This document shows positions 26,098-35,535 of a stretch of 64,000 nt of DNA, one piece after another. Each line of letters starts with the position of its first letter. Position 1 is the first letter of the stretch. Origin of the DNA: Bog-756 sp963725275 (GTDB lineage: Bacteria; Actinomycetota; Acidimicrobiia; Acidimicrobiales; RAAP-2); NCBI GenBank assembly GCA_963725275.1, contig CAVRXS010000006.1, positions 248,001-312,000 of the forward strand. The letters run 5' to 3'. The position numbers and the translations under genes were made by a program. The notes under the pieces are model-generated. The model saw nothing but the letters and a program-made list of their open reading frames with translations. It had not been told where the DNA came from and did not search any database.

Positions 26098-27630
26098 TCA
26101 GCTCATGGCCGCGATCGGATGCCTGGGCGGGTACTCGCCGAACGTGCGGAAGTGGTCGGCGATCCCGCTGGTGAAGCTCTCGACGTAGGCGAGTTTGCGG
26201 ATCAGGTAGCTGTGGTTCTCCTTCGGGTCCAGGTAGAGGTTGTAGAGCCGACCGTGGGAGTACTTCTGGGTGACCCCGGTGAACCCGCCCAGGTTGAAAC
26301 AGTCCCGGTCGTCGTCGGAGGTCGACGCCACCATGAACTTCCACTCCCCCACCCGCAATGCAGAGAAGACATTGGTCAGCCAGTAATAGAGATACTTGCG
26401 ATTCGACACGCCGTCGGCGTCGAGGAGGAACGAGGTCTGGTCCACGCCGTCGATGTACCGATCCTCTGGGACCGCGTCACCCGCGCCCGCAACGTGGAGC
26501 AGGGTCGGGAACAGGTCCATCTGGGAGAAGACGCCGTCGGAGGCCCGGTCGGCGGCGATCATGCCCGGCCAGGCCACGATGCCCGGCACCCGCTGGCCTC
26601 CCTCCCACGTCGAGCCCTTGGCGCTCCGGAAGGGCGAGTAGGCGGAATCCGGCCAGGTCTCCATCTCGGGCCCGTTGTCCGAGGAGAGGAAGACGAGGGT
26701 GTCCTCGAGTTGCCCGGTGGCCTCGAGCTCGGCCACCAACCGACCGACGATGTCGTCGAGCTCGAGGATCGTGTCCTTGTAGGGATGCTTGGCCGGAGAG
26801 GTCCCGAGGAAACGCTCCTGTGGGTAGTTGTCGAAGTGTGCCCCGCGGGTGCAGTGGTAGAGGAACCAGGGGGTCCGCTCCACGCCGGACGGAGCGCCCA
26901 TGCGGCGGATGAATTCGAGGGAGTAGGTCGTCCACCGCTCGTCGAGGAGCGAGAGCGCCGGCAGGGTGACCTCCTCGACGTTCTCGGTCGCTCCGCCACG
27001 GGTGGCGTGCACGAAGCATGTGTTGAAGGGCATGTTCTTCACCCATTCCGTGCGCGCCTCGCTGTAGACGATCTCGGGGAAGAAGTACGGGTCGCGCCAT
27101 TCGGTGTACATGTCCGAGACCGAGAGGAAGCCGTAGAAGTCGTCGAAACCGACGTTCTGGGGCTGGGACTCGACGTTCTCGCCCATGTGCCACTTGCCGA
27201 CCGCCTGGGTCACATACCCGTGGTCCGAGAGGAGCTCGGGCAGCGTGACCTCGCCGTCGAGGCCGCCGGGCTGGCCGTACATCGGAGGCCGGAGGAGCCC
27301 GTGACGCATCGGCAGCCTCCCCGTCATGAGCGAGGCGCGTGACGGCGTGCACGAGGGCTCCGAATAGCAAGACGTCAGGAGGGTTCCGCGACGGGCCAGC
27401 CGGTCGATGTTGGGGGTGGCTGCACCGACGGCCACCCCTCCGCCGTAACAGCCGAAGTCCCCCCACCCCACATCGTCGAAGAGGATGACCAGAATGTTGG
27501 GACGCCGGCCGGACGCGTGGTAGCGGCCGAGCACATCTGCTGCGCGTTCCTCCTGGCCATCGAGCTCGAAACGGGGCTCGAGACTCGACCGCCTGCGGAC
27601 GGTGGTGGCGACGACCGGGTCGTGGACCAT
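26098..27630 (-). CDS. Type I sulfatase (arylsulfatase family)
   Basis: A 510-residue alkaline-phosphatase-superfamily hydrolase. N-terminal metal site: RPNILVILFDDVGWGDFGCYG. The formylglycine motif is CTPSR within SEPSCTPSRASLMTGRLP, so a formylglycine-generating enzyme is needed (none in the window). Further sites are VGKWHMGE, FLYHCTRGAHFDNYP and SSDNGPEMETW with the second metal Asp-Asn. No signal peptide is evident, so it may act in the cytoplasm or leave by another route. Substrate (aryl, steroid or sugar sulfate) cannot be told. The start lies 114 bp from the divergent aldo/keto reductase gene. Confidence 0.93.
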   Translation of the reverse strand: MVHDPVVATTVRRRSSLEPRFELDGQEERAADVLGRYHASGRRPNILVILFDDVGWGDFGCYGGGVAVGAATPNIDRLARRGTLLTSCYSEPSCTPSRASLMTGRLPMRHGLLRPPMYGQPGGLDGEVTLPELLSDHGYVTQAVGKWHMGENVESQPQNVGFDDFYGFLSVSDMYTEWRDPYFFPEIVYSEARTEWVKNMPFNTCFVHATRGGATENVEEVTLPALSLLDERWTTYSLEFIRRMGAPSGVERTPWFLYHCTRGAHFDNYPQERFLGTSPAKHPYKDTILELDDIVGRLVAELEATGQLEDTLVFLSSDNGPEMETWPDSAYSPFRSAKGSTWEGGQRVPGIVAWPGMIAADRASDGVFSQMDLFPTLLHVAGAGDAVPEDRYIDGVDQTSFLLDADGVSNRKYLYYWLTNVFSALRVGEWKFMVASTSDDDRDCFNLGGFTGVTQKYSHGRLYNLYLDPKENHSYLIRKLAYVESFTSGIADHFRTFGEYPPRHPIAAMS

Positions 27631-27744
27631 TGATCCCTCTCTGTCTTTGGAGACTTCGCCATCTGGAAGCTCTGTTGCCCGAGGGCTCCGTCGGGAGGCT
27701 CATGGTATGTCCGGGACCGACGTGGCGGCGGGTACCTTGAGCAG

Positions 27745-28686
27745 ATGACCGATCCAGCCAATCCCGCCACCAGCACCGGGGCTGCCGCCTCCGGCTCCGC
27801 CGGCCGTACCCCCAAGCCGGTGCGCTCGAGCGGCACCATCACCTTCGGCGCAGGCAACCCGGACGCAGTGACGGTCCACCGCCTCGGATTCGGGGCCATG
27901 CGGATCACCGGGCAAGGTATCTGGGGGGAGCCCGCCGACCGCGGCGAGTGCATACGGGTCCTTCGGAAGGCAACCGAGATGGGCGTCGACCTCATCGACA
28001 CCGCCGATTCATATGGACCGGAGGTGAGCGAGCGGCTCATCTTCGAAGCACTCCACCCCTATCCCGATGGTCTGGTCATCGCCACCAAGGCAGGCCTCAC
28101 CCGCCAGGGGCCCGGACAGTGGACGCCGGTGGGGCGACCCGAGTACCTGCGCCAGCAGTGCGAACTCAGCCTCCGGCGGCTCGGTCTCGAGCGCATCGAC
28201 CTCTTCCAGCTACACCGGATCGACGCCAAGGTGCCGGCCGAAGAGCAATTCGGACTGTTGGCCGATCTGATGGCCGAGGGAAAGGTGGCCAATGTCGGGC
28301 TCTCCCAGGTCACCGTCGCGGAGATAGAGGCGGCTCGAGCCGTCGTACCGATCGCCTCGGTACAGAACCTCTACAACCTGTCCGACCGCTCCTCCGAGGA
28401 CGTGCTCACCCACTGCGAGGGGGAAAGCCTGGGGTTCATCCCCTGGTACCCGATCGCATCGGGGGGACTGGCCGCCCCCGGCGGAACCGTCGCCGCGATC
28501 GCAGCGGAGACCGGGGCCACCCCCGCCCAGGTCGCGCTGGCCTGGCTCCTCGCCAGGTCGCCGGTCATGGTGCCCATCCCGGGCACCCAGTCTGTGGCTC
28601 ACGTCGAAGAGAACTGCGAGGCTGCCACTCTCATCCTCGACGAATCGCAGATGGCCCGGCTCGAGGCCACCCGCGCCGGGCAGTAG
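27745..28686 (+). CDS. Aldo/keto reductase
   Basis: A 313-residue TIM-barrel NADP(H) oxidoreductase with the full catalytic tetrad: Asp and Tyr in LIDTADSYG, Lys in VIATKAGLTRQG and His in DLFQLHRID. The C-terminal cofactor site SPVMVPIPGTQSVAHVEENCEA is typical. The first 40 residues are a low-complexity Ala/Ser/Thr head. ATG 27745 is supported by TACCTT (27733-27738) six nt upstream. Substrate unknown; it is convergent with a P450 gene. Confidence 0.92.
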   Translation: MTDPANPATSTGAAASGSAGRTPKPVRSSGTITFGAGNPDAVTVHRLGFGAMRITGQGIWGEPADRGECIRVLRKATEMGVDLIDTADSYGPEVSERLIFEALHPYPDGLVIATKAGLTRQGPGQWTPVGRPEYLRQQCELSLRRLGLERIDLFQLHRIDAKVPAEEQFGLLADLMAEGKVANVGLSQVTVAEIEAARAVVPIASVQNLYNLSDRSSEDVLTHCEGESLGFIPWYPIASGGLAAPGGTVAAIAAETGATPAQVALAWLLARSPVMVPIPGTQSVAHVEENCEAATLILDESQMARLEATRAGQ

Positions 28687-28711
28687 CTGGATCGCACCCC
28701 CAGAGAGGGGT

Positions 28712-29935
28712 CTACGGCTCCCCGAACACGACGGGCGCGGAGCGCACTCCGGCGATGACCGGCGAGGCGGTCCGCTCCACCGGCCCGGCCGGCTCGACCG
28801 AGCCGAAGCGGGCCAGCAGCTCCTCGAGCAGGATCCGGCCCTCCACCCGGGCCAGGACGGCTCCGATGCAGAAGTGCGGCCCGAACCCGAATGCCACGTG
28901 CGGGTTGGGGTCGCGCCCGGCGTCGAAGCGGTCGGCAGTCGGACCGAAGACCGCTTCGTCGCGGTTGGCCGATGCGTAGAGCATGAGCACGGGATCACCG
29001 GCTCCGAGCTGGCGGCCGCCGAGCTCGACCTCCCGGGTCGTGGTGCGCATGAAGGCCACCACCGGGGTGGTCCAGCGCAGCATCTCCTCGACCGCCAGCG
29101 GCAGGGCCCTGCTCGTGCCGATCTCGGCTCGAGCGCGCAGACCCTCCCACTGCCCCGGGCTCGACGAGAAGGCGACGAGGCCGCCGGACATCATGTTGCG
29201 GGTGGTCTCGTTCCCGGCCACGAGCAGCTGGACCAGGAACATGGCCAGCTCGGCGTCGGACAGCCGGTCACCCTCGATCTCGGCTGCGGCCAGCTCCGAG
29301 ATGATGTCGTCGTGGGGGTCGTCGCGGCGGTTGGCGGCCGCGCCGAGGAGGTATGCGATCATCTCCGCGCTCAGTGCGCTGCGCTCCTCCTCAGACCAGT
29401 CGGTGGCGCCGGGGATGCACGCCTCGGACCATCGGAAGAAGCGGGGCCACTCCTCCTCGGGCACCCCCAGCAGATCGCTGATGACCTGGAGCGGAAGGGG
29501 GACGGCCAGATCGGCGACGACGTCGACCGGCGCGCCGGTCTCGATCTGCTCGATCAGGGTCCGCGCCCGCCGGCGGATACCGGGCTCCAAGGCCCGCATG
29601 AAGGTGGGGCGGAAGCCGGGCTGGACAAGGGTCCGGTAGCGTGTGTGGTCGGGTGGATCGGTGTGCATCATGGTCGGCGGGGTCGGGTACTCCGCGCCGA
29701 TCTCGAACGCCATGATCCCCTTTGCCGAACAGAAGGTGGCGGGATCACGGGAGATCTCGGTGACTTCGGCGTGCCGGCTGGCCACCCACATCCCGAGCGT
29801 CTCGTTGCGGGCGACCGGTGCCTCGGCCCGGAGCCGTGCGTAGGCGGGGAAGGGATCCCCCGCGTAGAAGGTCGGATCCAGAAGCGGCGCGGTGAGTGCG
29901 GCCTCGTCCACGTCGTCCACGTTGGGGGCGGCCAT
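28712..29935 (-). CDS. Cytochrome P450
   Basis: A 407-residue soluble bacterial P450 (CYP class I style). I-helix: LLVAGNETTRN (Glu-Thr pair in place of Asp/Glu-Thr); K-helix ExxR in EEMLRW; PERF-like region DRFDAGRDPNPHVAFG; heme loop FGFGPHFCIGAVLAR with the Cys ligand. It needs a ferredoxin and reductase, which are not here. The HTDPPDHTRYRTLVQPGFRP start resembles steroid-handling actinobacterial P450s (CYP125/142 neighbourhood), but the substrate is not determinable. ATG 29935 has a good ribosome site (GGAGGGAGGATGC). Confidence 0.95.
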   Translation of the reverse strand: MAAPNVDDVDEAALTAPLLDPTFYAGDPFPAYARLRAEAPVARNETLGMWVASRHAEVTEISRDPATFCSAKGIMAFEIGAEYPTPPTMMHTDPPDHTRYRTLVQPGFRPTFMRALEPGIRRRARTLIEQIETGAPVDVVADLAVPLPLQVISDLLGVPEEEWPRFFRWSEACIPGATDWSEEERSALSAEMIAYLLGAAANRRDDPHDDIISELAAAEIEGDRLSDAELAMFLVQLLVAGNETTRNMMSGGLVAFSSSPGQWEGLRARAEIGTSRALPLAVEEMLRWTTPVVAFMRTTTREVELGGRQLGAGDPVLMLYASANRDEAVFGPTADRFDAGRDPNPHVAFGFGPHFCIGAVLARVEGRILLEELLARFGSVEPAGPVERTASPVIAGVRSAPVVFGEP

Positions 29936-30056
29936 GCATCCTCCCTCCTGCTCCCTGGACCCAGTCTGGCGGAGGCCGGAGGCCGGTGCCAGCCGTGGGA
30001 CACGACCACGAGGTACGGGACCGATCCGCCCAGGCGGTCGCCAGCAGGGGTTGCCG

Positions 30057-31331
30057 TCAGACCCCCGGCGCGAACGAGTAGCGGGATCCGGGCCAGTAGG
30101 TAGAGGTGTCGAACCGGATAGGCCGTGATTCGCCGGGAACCGAGACGATCATCGCAGCGGCGACCGGTGCAGAGGTGATCGCGTACCGGAGGGTTGCAGT
30201 GCCATCTCGGGCGGTCGCCTTCTCACTGCCGAGTTGGACCGTGCTTCCGTCGGGGAGATTGGTGATGAGGATGTCGGGCTGACAGACGCTCGAATAGCCG
30301 TTGAACGACGCAGTGTATGCAGTCCGGCGAGCCTGTACCTCGAGATAGGCCTGGAAGGGAGGGGCGATCCCCAGGTGGAGGTCGTCGGCACTGTAGAAGA
30401 GCGACCCATCGATCCAGACGCTGAGCTGGCTGTCTCCGTTGGTGAGGACGGCGGCCTGCAGCGGGCCCGGCTTCCAGAGCACCTGCTTCAAGATGTGTTC
30501 CGTAGCGCTGCTGAGACGACCCAGCGAATATCCGACGATCAGGGTTCTCAGGCCCGTCGGGGCGACGTTCTCGGCCACCACGACATAGTCGATATCGCCG
30601 GTCGTCACGGTGCTGCCCGTCTGCACGGCCATGACCAACTCGCCGACCGACCTGGGCGCCGTCGCGGTGACCGGTGGTGGCGACGCTGCGCTGAACTGGA
30701 ACGCGCACGACGCCGGGATGGTTCCGGTCGTGGTGAGGAACCAACCCCGGAAGTCGGGTGTTGCGCGTCCGATACCGACGTGGAGCTGTCCGTTGCTGAC
30801 CGCCGTCCATCCGTTGGCGGCACCCGCACTGCCATTGGATTCCCAGCCGGCGTACGGGACCAGAGCCTGAGAGGCACTTCCCTGAATCGGGCGGCTTCCG
30901 CTGCTCGGCTCTGTGAACGTCACACCCTGGTAGTCGGAGAGCGACCCAGCACCCCCCGAGTATCCGCTGCTGTCGACAGCCGGAGCCTTCGAGAGCAACG
31001 TCGCACCACCGGATCCCTTCACCGATGTGACCTGGTCGATCGCGCCCTGCGCCGACAGCGTCGTGTGGGCAACCAGGCCGACCGCGAGAAAGACCGCGAC
31101 GAACGGGAAACTGGCGACAGCTCGCCGACCCCACGATCGACGCCCGTGCCAGTCCCACTCGACCGAGCGACGAACCTCGGATCCCTTCTCGTCGTCCGCG
31201 GGATCCCAGGACTCGATGCGCTCCGGCGGCGGCGTCGCGTCAGGCGGACCGTCGGCCAGGGCAGCTCCTGACGTCGGGAACGGTATTGATCCCGCGCCTC
31301 GGAGATCGTCGTTCGACTCAGAACGACGCAT
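30057..31331 (-). CDS. Membrane-anchored extracellular protein at the end of the Pel-like operon
   Basis: Predicted 424 residues: an acidic/Pro-rich cytoplasmic head of about 65 residues, one transmembrane helix (RAVASFPFVAVFLAVGLVAHTTL), and a 330-residue outside domain that is beta-rich and Ser/Thr-rich, with WESNGSAGAANGWTAVSNGQLHVGIGRATPDFRGWFL, resembling a laminin-G/concanavalin-like carbohydrate-binding fold. ATG 31331 overlaps the pelG-like stop by 14 nt. I do not recognise a named family. By position it may bind or organise the exported polysaccharide, replacing PelA/PelB/PelC roles, none of which is recognisable here. Confidence 0.7.
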   Translation of the reverse strand: MRRSESNDDLRGAGSIPFPTSGAALADGPPDATPPPERIESWDPADDEKGSEVRRSVEWDWHGRRSWGRRAVASFPFVAVFLAVGLVAHTTLSAQGAIDQVTSVKGSGGATLLSKAPAVDSSGYSGGAGSLSDYQGVTFTEPSSGSRPIQGSASQALVPYAGWESNGSAGAANGWTAVSNGQLHVGIGRATPDFRGWFLTTTGTIPASCAFQFSAASPPPVTATAPRSVGELVMAVQTGSTVTTGDIDYVVVAENVAPTGLRTLIVGYSLGRLSSATEHILKQVLWKPGPLQAAVLTNGDSQLSVWIDGSLFYSADDLHLGIAPPFQAYLEVQARRTAYTASFNGYSSVCQPDILITNLPDGSTVQLGSEKATARDGTATLRYAITSAPVAAAMIVSVPGESRPIRFDTSTYWPGSRYSFAPGV

Positions 31332-32970
31332 AGAACGACTCCTCACCTGCCGCCAACGCCCGGTAGGACGCCAGCCCGGTAACGAGGGCGTAGAGCAAGG
31401 CGCCGGCTGGGAAACCCCACGCCGCGACTGTGAAGTTCCCGCCACTGGCCAGCATCGCAGTTGCGACCGCGCAGACGACTGCGCCGGACCACACCGCGAT
31501 CACCGGCGCGCGCGGTCGTCCGAGGAAGAAGAGGTACTGGCTGCCGAGCATCCCGACCGGTATCAGCGCGAATCCGAGCGAGGTCACTTGCAACACGGTC
31601 ATTCCGCCAGGGGAACGGACCGAGGCGGTCAGCGTCTCCGGCAGGACGTAGAGGAGAATGCTCGGCAGGGCCCAGGCCACCAATCCGGAAAGGCCGGCCA
31701 CCGTCAGAATGCCCACCGTCCATTCGCGCCTGAGCGCGATCCGGGCCTGCGGCCAGTGATCGAGGCGCTGGGTCTCGAGCAGTGGTACCAGGCGGCGCCC
31801 GAAGCGCTCGATGGAGGCGTAGACGAGGCCGAGTACCAGGACGAGCTCGAGGAGAGCCAGGTCCACCGACCCTTCGTAGGCCGAGGGATAGACGTACTGA
31901 TCGATCCCGAGACTGCGTCCATACGCGAACCCCACGACCAGAGGTCCGATCAGGATCATCACGAAATACGCGAAGCCATACGAGGCATACGGGGCGGAGT
32001 GCCAGAGCACGACCCGGAGCTCTGGGGGCTTCACGACGGTCAATGAGTCCCGACCCCCCGGGTCGGTTTCGCCACGCACCGCCAGATAGCTGGCTGCGAT
32101 GAGGACCATCGCTCCGGAACCCACCGCCAAACCGAGGAGCTGGGCGTGTCTGAGCCCAGGGGAGCTCCCGTTGAACAGCCGTGCAGTGGCCAGGGTGACC
32201 ATCAGGGCAAGTCCTGTGGCGAGGGCGAGCGTGTAGAAGCGCCGCAGCATGTAGAGCGGCGCCGCGCTCAGCAGGAACACAAAGATGGCAACGGCGAACT
32301 CGGCAAAGACTTCACCGAGATGCAGCCCGTAGTACGGCACGATATAGACGCTGTAGACGAGCGCGATCACCAGCAGGGCGGCCGTGGCGCCGTAGATGAG
32401 GAACCTCGTGGCCGTCCAGCGGACCAGAGGAAAGTTCTTCTGGAGGAAGTAGAAGGTTCCCTTGCGGCCGAGCATCTGGGAACACCCACCCGCCAAGATC
32501 GCAGCAACAAAGAAGGCAAGGGAGACCATCGCCGCGACCTGCGGACTGGTATCGAGTGAAGACCACAGGGCAACCCGACCGAAGAACAGCACAAGGACCG
32601 ACATGATCCACGGAACCCCGTACCATGAACCCGAGAGGTAGTCGTCGGCGAACCTCCGCCAACTCCGGCGACGATCGACGACGGCCCGGGGCCGCGGGAC
32701 GTAGTAGAGGTAGGTCAGGTCGTACACCGCCCCGGCCAGGTCGAAGACCGTTGGAAATCCGAGCTCCTGTGCCGCGCTGGTGGTATAGCCCATCGACTCG
32801 AGGGCCACCGCGACATCACGCAGGTTTCGGGGCTCGGGATTCCGGTCCAGCACTCTGCGGGCCTCGACGTGCAGGTCGTCGTAGACGGACGAATCGAGCT
32901 TCAACTCGTCGAGATCTCGGGCAACGCGTCGAGCCGCGCTCTTCGGCGGGGCATCAACCGCGGGCGACAC
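31318..32970 (-). CDS. pelG: PelG-like polysaccharide transporter
   Basis: A 550-residue integral membrane protein with about 12 helices, of the PelG family (MOP-flippase-like exporter partner of PelF). The membrane part starts near WYGVPWIMSVLVLFFGRVALW; GCSQMLGRKGTFYFLQKNFPLVRW and RVVLWHSAPYASYGFAYFVMILIGPLVVGFAYGRS resemble the conserved loops of PelG. A roughly 110-residue soluble N-terminal extension precedes them. GTG 32970 (SPAVDAPPKSAARRV) overlaps the pelF stop by 17 nt; the open frame upstream of it is antisense noise over pelF. It should export the polymer made by the PelF-like enzyme next door. Confidence 0.82.
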   Translation of the reverse strand: MSPAVDAPPKSAARRVARDLDELKLDSSVYDDLHVEARRVLDRNPEPRNLRDVAVALESMGYTTSAAQELGFPTVFDLAGAVYDLTYLYYVPRPRAVVDRRRSWRRFADDYLSGSWYGVPWIMSVLVLFFGRVALWSSLDTSPQVAAMVSLAFFVAAILAGGCSQMLGRKGTFYFLQKNFPLVRWTATRFLIYGATAALLVIALVYSVYIVPYYGLHLGEVFAEFAVAIFVFLLSAAPLYMLRRFYTLALATGLALMVTLATARLFNGSSPGLRHAQLLGLAVGSGAMVLIAASYLAVRGETDPGGRDSLTVVKPPELRVVLWHSAPYASYGFAYFVMILIGPLVVGFAYGRSLGIDQYVYPSAYEGSVDLALLELVLVLGLVYASIERFGRRLVPLLETQRLDHWPQARIALRREWTVGILTVAGLSGLVAWALPSILLYVLPETLTASVRSPGGMTVLQVTSLGFALIPVGMLGSQYLFFLGRPRAPVIAVWSGAVVCAVATAMLASGGNFTVAAWGFPAGALLYALVTGLASYRALAAGEESFYASF

Positions 32971-34489
32971 GCGACTGCACCTCTTCGTAGAGCCACCGGT
33001 ACCCGTTGAGGAACACCTCGAGGGTGTACGAATCGAGCATGGCCTGGCGCCCCAACTCGCCGAGCCGGGCGAGGCCTTCGCGGTCTTCGGCCATCGCGCA
33101 GATGCCGTCGGCCAGATCCGCGGGCCGGCCGGGGGCAACGAGCCGTCCATACGGTGGTTTGATGACTTCCGGGACGCCGCCCACTTCGGTCGCGACCATG
33201 GGTCGGCCGGCCATCAAGGCTTCCACCGCGGCAAAGGGAAAGCCTTCCGAGATGCTCGAGAGAACTGCGATGTCCCCCTCGTTGAGCACCTTCCCGACAT
33301 CGGGAGTGGGCCCCCGGAACAGACACGATTCTCCAAGGCCCAACTGCTCGGCCAGCGCGTAACAGCTCCTGGCGTATCCGGCGTCGCTCTCTGGACCGTG
33401 GATGTGCAGCTGCACTCCCGGGATCCGCGTGCGCACGATGGAGAATGCCCGGAGCAAGGTATGGATGTCCTTCAGACGCTCCAAGCGTGCCACCGCCACG
33501 AGCACCAGTGGACCGTCGCCGCTGCCCGCTGGGCGGGTGAGGGGGAACCGATCCGGATCGACACCGTTGGGCATCGGGTGGATCTTGGATTCGTCGACGC
33601 CGAGGCGCATCTCCCATGTCGCGTTGAACCGAGCGACCGGAGCCACGAGGTCTGCCCGGGAGTAGGCCATGGCAACGACGGCGGCGTAGAAGTTCGACAG
33701 GAAGGCGCGGTATGGGCTCTTGGTCTGATTGCGACCAAGCGCAAGGAGCCGTTCGCGGTAGTAGACGCCGTGCTCGGTCAGGAGGAACGGGATGTTCCAC
33801 CGTTCGCGTAAGACGACGGCGGGGATGGCACAGAAGGCGGCCGCCGAGGAGTGCACGACTCGGGGGAGCTCTGCCGGATAGTCGAGTGGGGCCAGGTACC
33901 TGTAGACGGAGCGTGCCAGGTCGACCGCCTCGAAGGTGCTGAGCTGCTGATAGAGGGGGTGGGCGGCCAACGTATCCCGGAAGAGTCGCCAGGTTCGCCC
34001 GTCGCGCATGGCCATCTTGAGGCTGAAACGATCGGCGTAGATCGAGAGTGCGCAGAGGGCCCCCACCAGGTCGTCGGGGCCGCCCTCACCCAGGGCCACG
34101 GAGACCACGAGCTGGGAGTAGGCGGGGAGGAATTCCTCGTCGAAGCGCCTTCCCGGTCGTCGCAACCGACGGGCGATCCAGCCCGGCCGAGGGTTGAATT
34201 CCGAATTGTCCTCTGTCCCCCACAGGGGGACCTGCACGGTATGGACCAGGTTGGGCGGTGGGTCGTAGCGAACGGCCAGGTTGGTGTTGGCCACCACGGA
34301 ATAGAGAACGAACTGCTTCTCGGACAGGCCGGTCACCAGCTGGTGGGCCCAAGTGCTGACGCCACCGGTTACGTAGGGATAGGTGCCCTCCGTGGTGAGC
34401 AGCACGTCGATATCGGAGATCGAGCGCTCCTCGATCCGGCCGACCACCCGGTCCCGAGCGGGAATGTACCCAACGCTGGTCTCGCCCAC
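32954..34489 (-). CDS. pelF: PelF-type GT4 glycosyltransferase
   Basis: A 511-residue GT-B glycosyltransferase. The N-terminus carries the PelF hallmark LLTTEGTYPYVTGGVSTWAHQLVTGL; further along are PFLLTEHGVYYRER, PNGVDPDRFPLTRP, VAVARLERLKDIHTLLRAF and the donor loop SISEGFPFAAVEALMAGRPMVATEVGGVPEVI with the EX7E motif. PelF polymerises the Pel polysaccharide (an amino-sugar polymer) from UDP-sugars in the cytoplasm. GTG 34489 lies 8 bp after the previous stop; an ATG at 34555 would overlap that gene. Immediately followed by the pelG-like gene, the conserved pelF-pelG pair. Confidence 0.9.
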   Translation of the reverse strand: MGETSVGYIPARDRVVGRIEERSISDIDVLLTTEGTYPYVTGGVSTWAHQLVTGLSEKQFVLYSVVANTNLAVRYDPPPNLVHTVQVPLWGTEDNSEFNPRPGWIARRLRRPGRRFDEEFLPAYSQLVVSVALGEGGPDDLVGALCALSIYADRFSLKMAMRDGRTWRLFRDTLAAHPLYQQLSTFEAVDLARSVYRYLAPLDYPAELPRVVHSSAAAFCAIPAVVLRERWNIPFLLTEHGVYYRERLLALGRNQTKSPYRAFLSNFYAAVVAMAYSRADLVAPVARFNATWEMRLGVDESKIHPMPNGVDPDRFPLTRPAGSGDGPLVLVAVARLERLKDIHTLLRAFSIVRTRIPGVQLHIHGPESDAGYARSCYALAEQLGLGESCLFRGPTPDVGKVLNEGDIAVLSSISEGFPFAAVEALMAGRPMVATEVGGVPEVIKPPYGRLVAPGRPADLADGICAMAEDREGLARLGELGRQAMLDSYTLEVFLNGYRWLYEEVQSRVARG

Positions 34490-34497
34490 AACACTGC

Positions 34498-35510
34498 TCA
34501 GGCCATCTTGCGGAGCGGTCGGTAGTGGGTGATGCGCTGGAGGAACCCGGACCACCCGACTGGCGGACCAGTCCCCGTCTCGGGGGACGGACTTCCGCCC
34601 GCCTGCTGTCCGACAATTGGCGCCAGCGAGCCATCACCGGCGCCGACGAGAGCAAGGGTTGGATCCTCCGCCACGACCTCGAGCATGCTCGGCGAGGTGT
34701 CAGGAGCGGCAAACGGGATCTTGTCTGCCTGCGCCATCAGATCCTCGTCGGCGCTCAGGACCGATTCGATTGCCTGTGCACGACGCAGGCCCTTGGAGGC
34801 GACATGGAGGTTCTCCACACTCAGGAAGCATTTTGCCGCCATGACAGCGGCTTCACGGACGAAGGGAAGTGGCGTGCGGTCATCCTCGGTGACGCGGAGG
34901 TATTCCCGACCGGCGAGGCGCATCCAATGGTCCGACGCGTCGACCCTGCCCGATTGGCGCGCCGCGAGCGCCGCCTGCCGATACGCGATGGCGGCCCGTT
35001 GTGGAGCGACGTCGTTACGCTGTGCCTCCTCGAGGAACAGCGATTCCGCCCTTTGAAAGTCGTCGGCATGGAATGCGCCGATCGCGGCCTCGAACAGAGT
35101 GATGTCTCCGCCCTCGATTTCCAGGTTGGTGGCGACCGGATCGTCCGGGGGAGGGCGGGATCCTCGATCGGCGCGTCCGTCCCCACGATCCGACCGGCTG
35201 CCGTCGCGTCGGAGAGCTCGGAGCTCTCCGGGAAAGCCCCCTCTGCCGGCACCTCTGGCCGAGAACTTCCGGATCCGCCCACGGATTGGACGACGCTCAT
35301 AGCGTCCGCCTTGGGCTTCGGGCCCGTGCAAACCTGTGAGGTGGAATTCTCCATACAAGAGGGTTCGGCCGTTCGGCGCCGACTCTTGAGCCGGTTTGCC
35401 GCATCTGGCTGGGATTTCTCTTCGGCGAGGCGGCTCGGAGACCAAGGGTCGTCGGTGCCGCCCGCTTCCCGGGATCCAAACGCGGTCGACACAGGCGGTC
35501 GCTCTGCCAA
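34498..35510 (-). CDS. Repeat-like (TPR-type) protein of the Pel-like operon, frameshifted
   Basis: Two reading frames must be joined. The first (from about 35510; ATGs at 35354 and 35300 are alternatives) gives SELSDATAAGRIVGTDAPIEDPALP; the second continues DDPVATNLEIEGGDITLFEAAIGAFHADDFQRAESLFLEEAQRNDVAPQRAAIAYRQAALAARQSG. The switch lies in a run of five G on the plus strand (35147-35151): one missing base explains it. The second half looks helical with TPR-like spacing. A role like PelE (a TPR protein of Pel operons) is possible but not shown. It precedes the pelF gene by 8 bp. Confidence 0.6.
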
Positions 35511-35535
35511 GGATCGGCCCGGCAGCCATCCTCGC

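Noticed and set aside
28696..28711. ACCCC/GGGGT mini hairpin between convergent aldo/keto reductase and P450 genes
   Set aside because: The stem is only 5 bp with no T-run; too weak to call a terminator.
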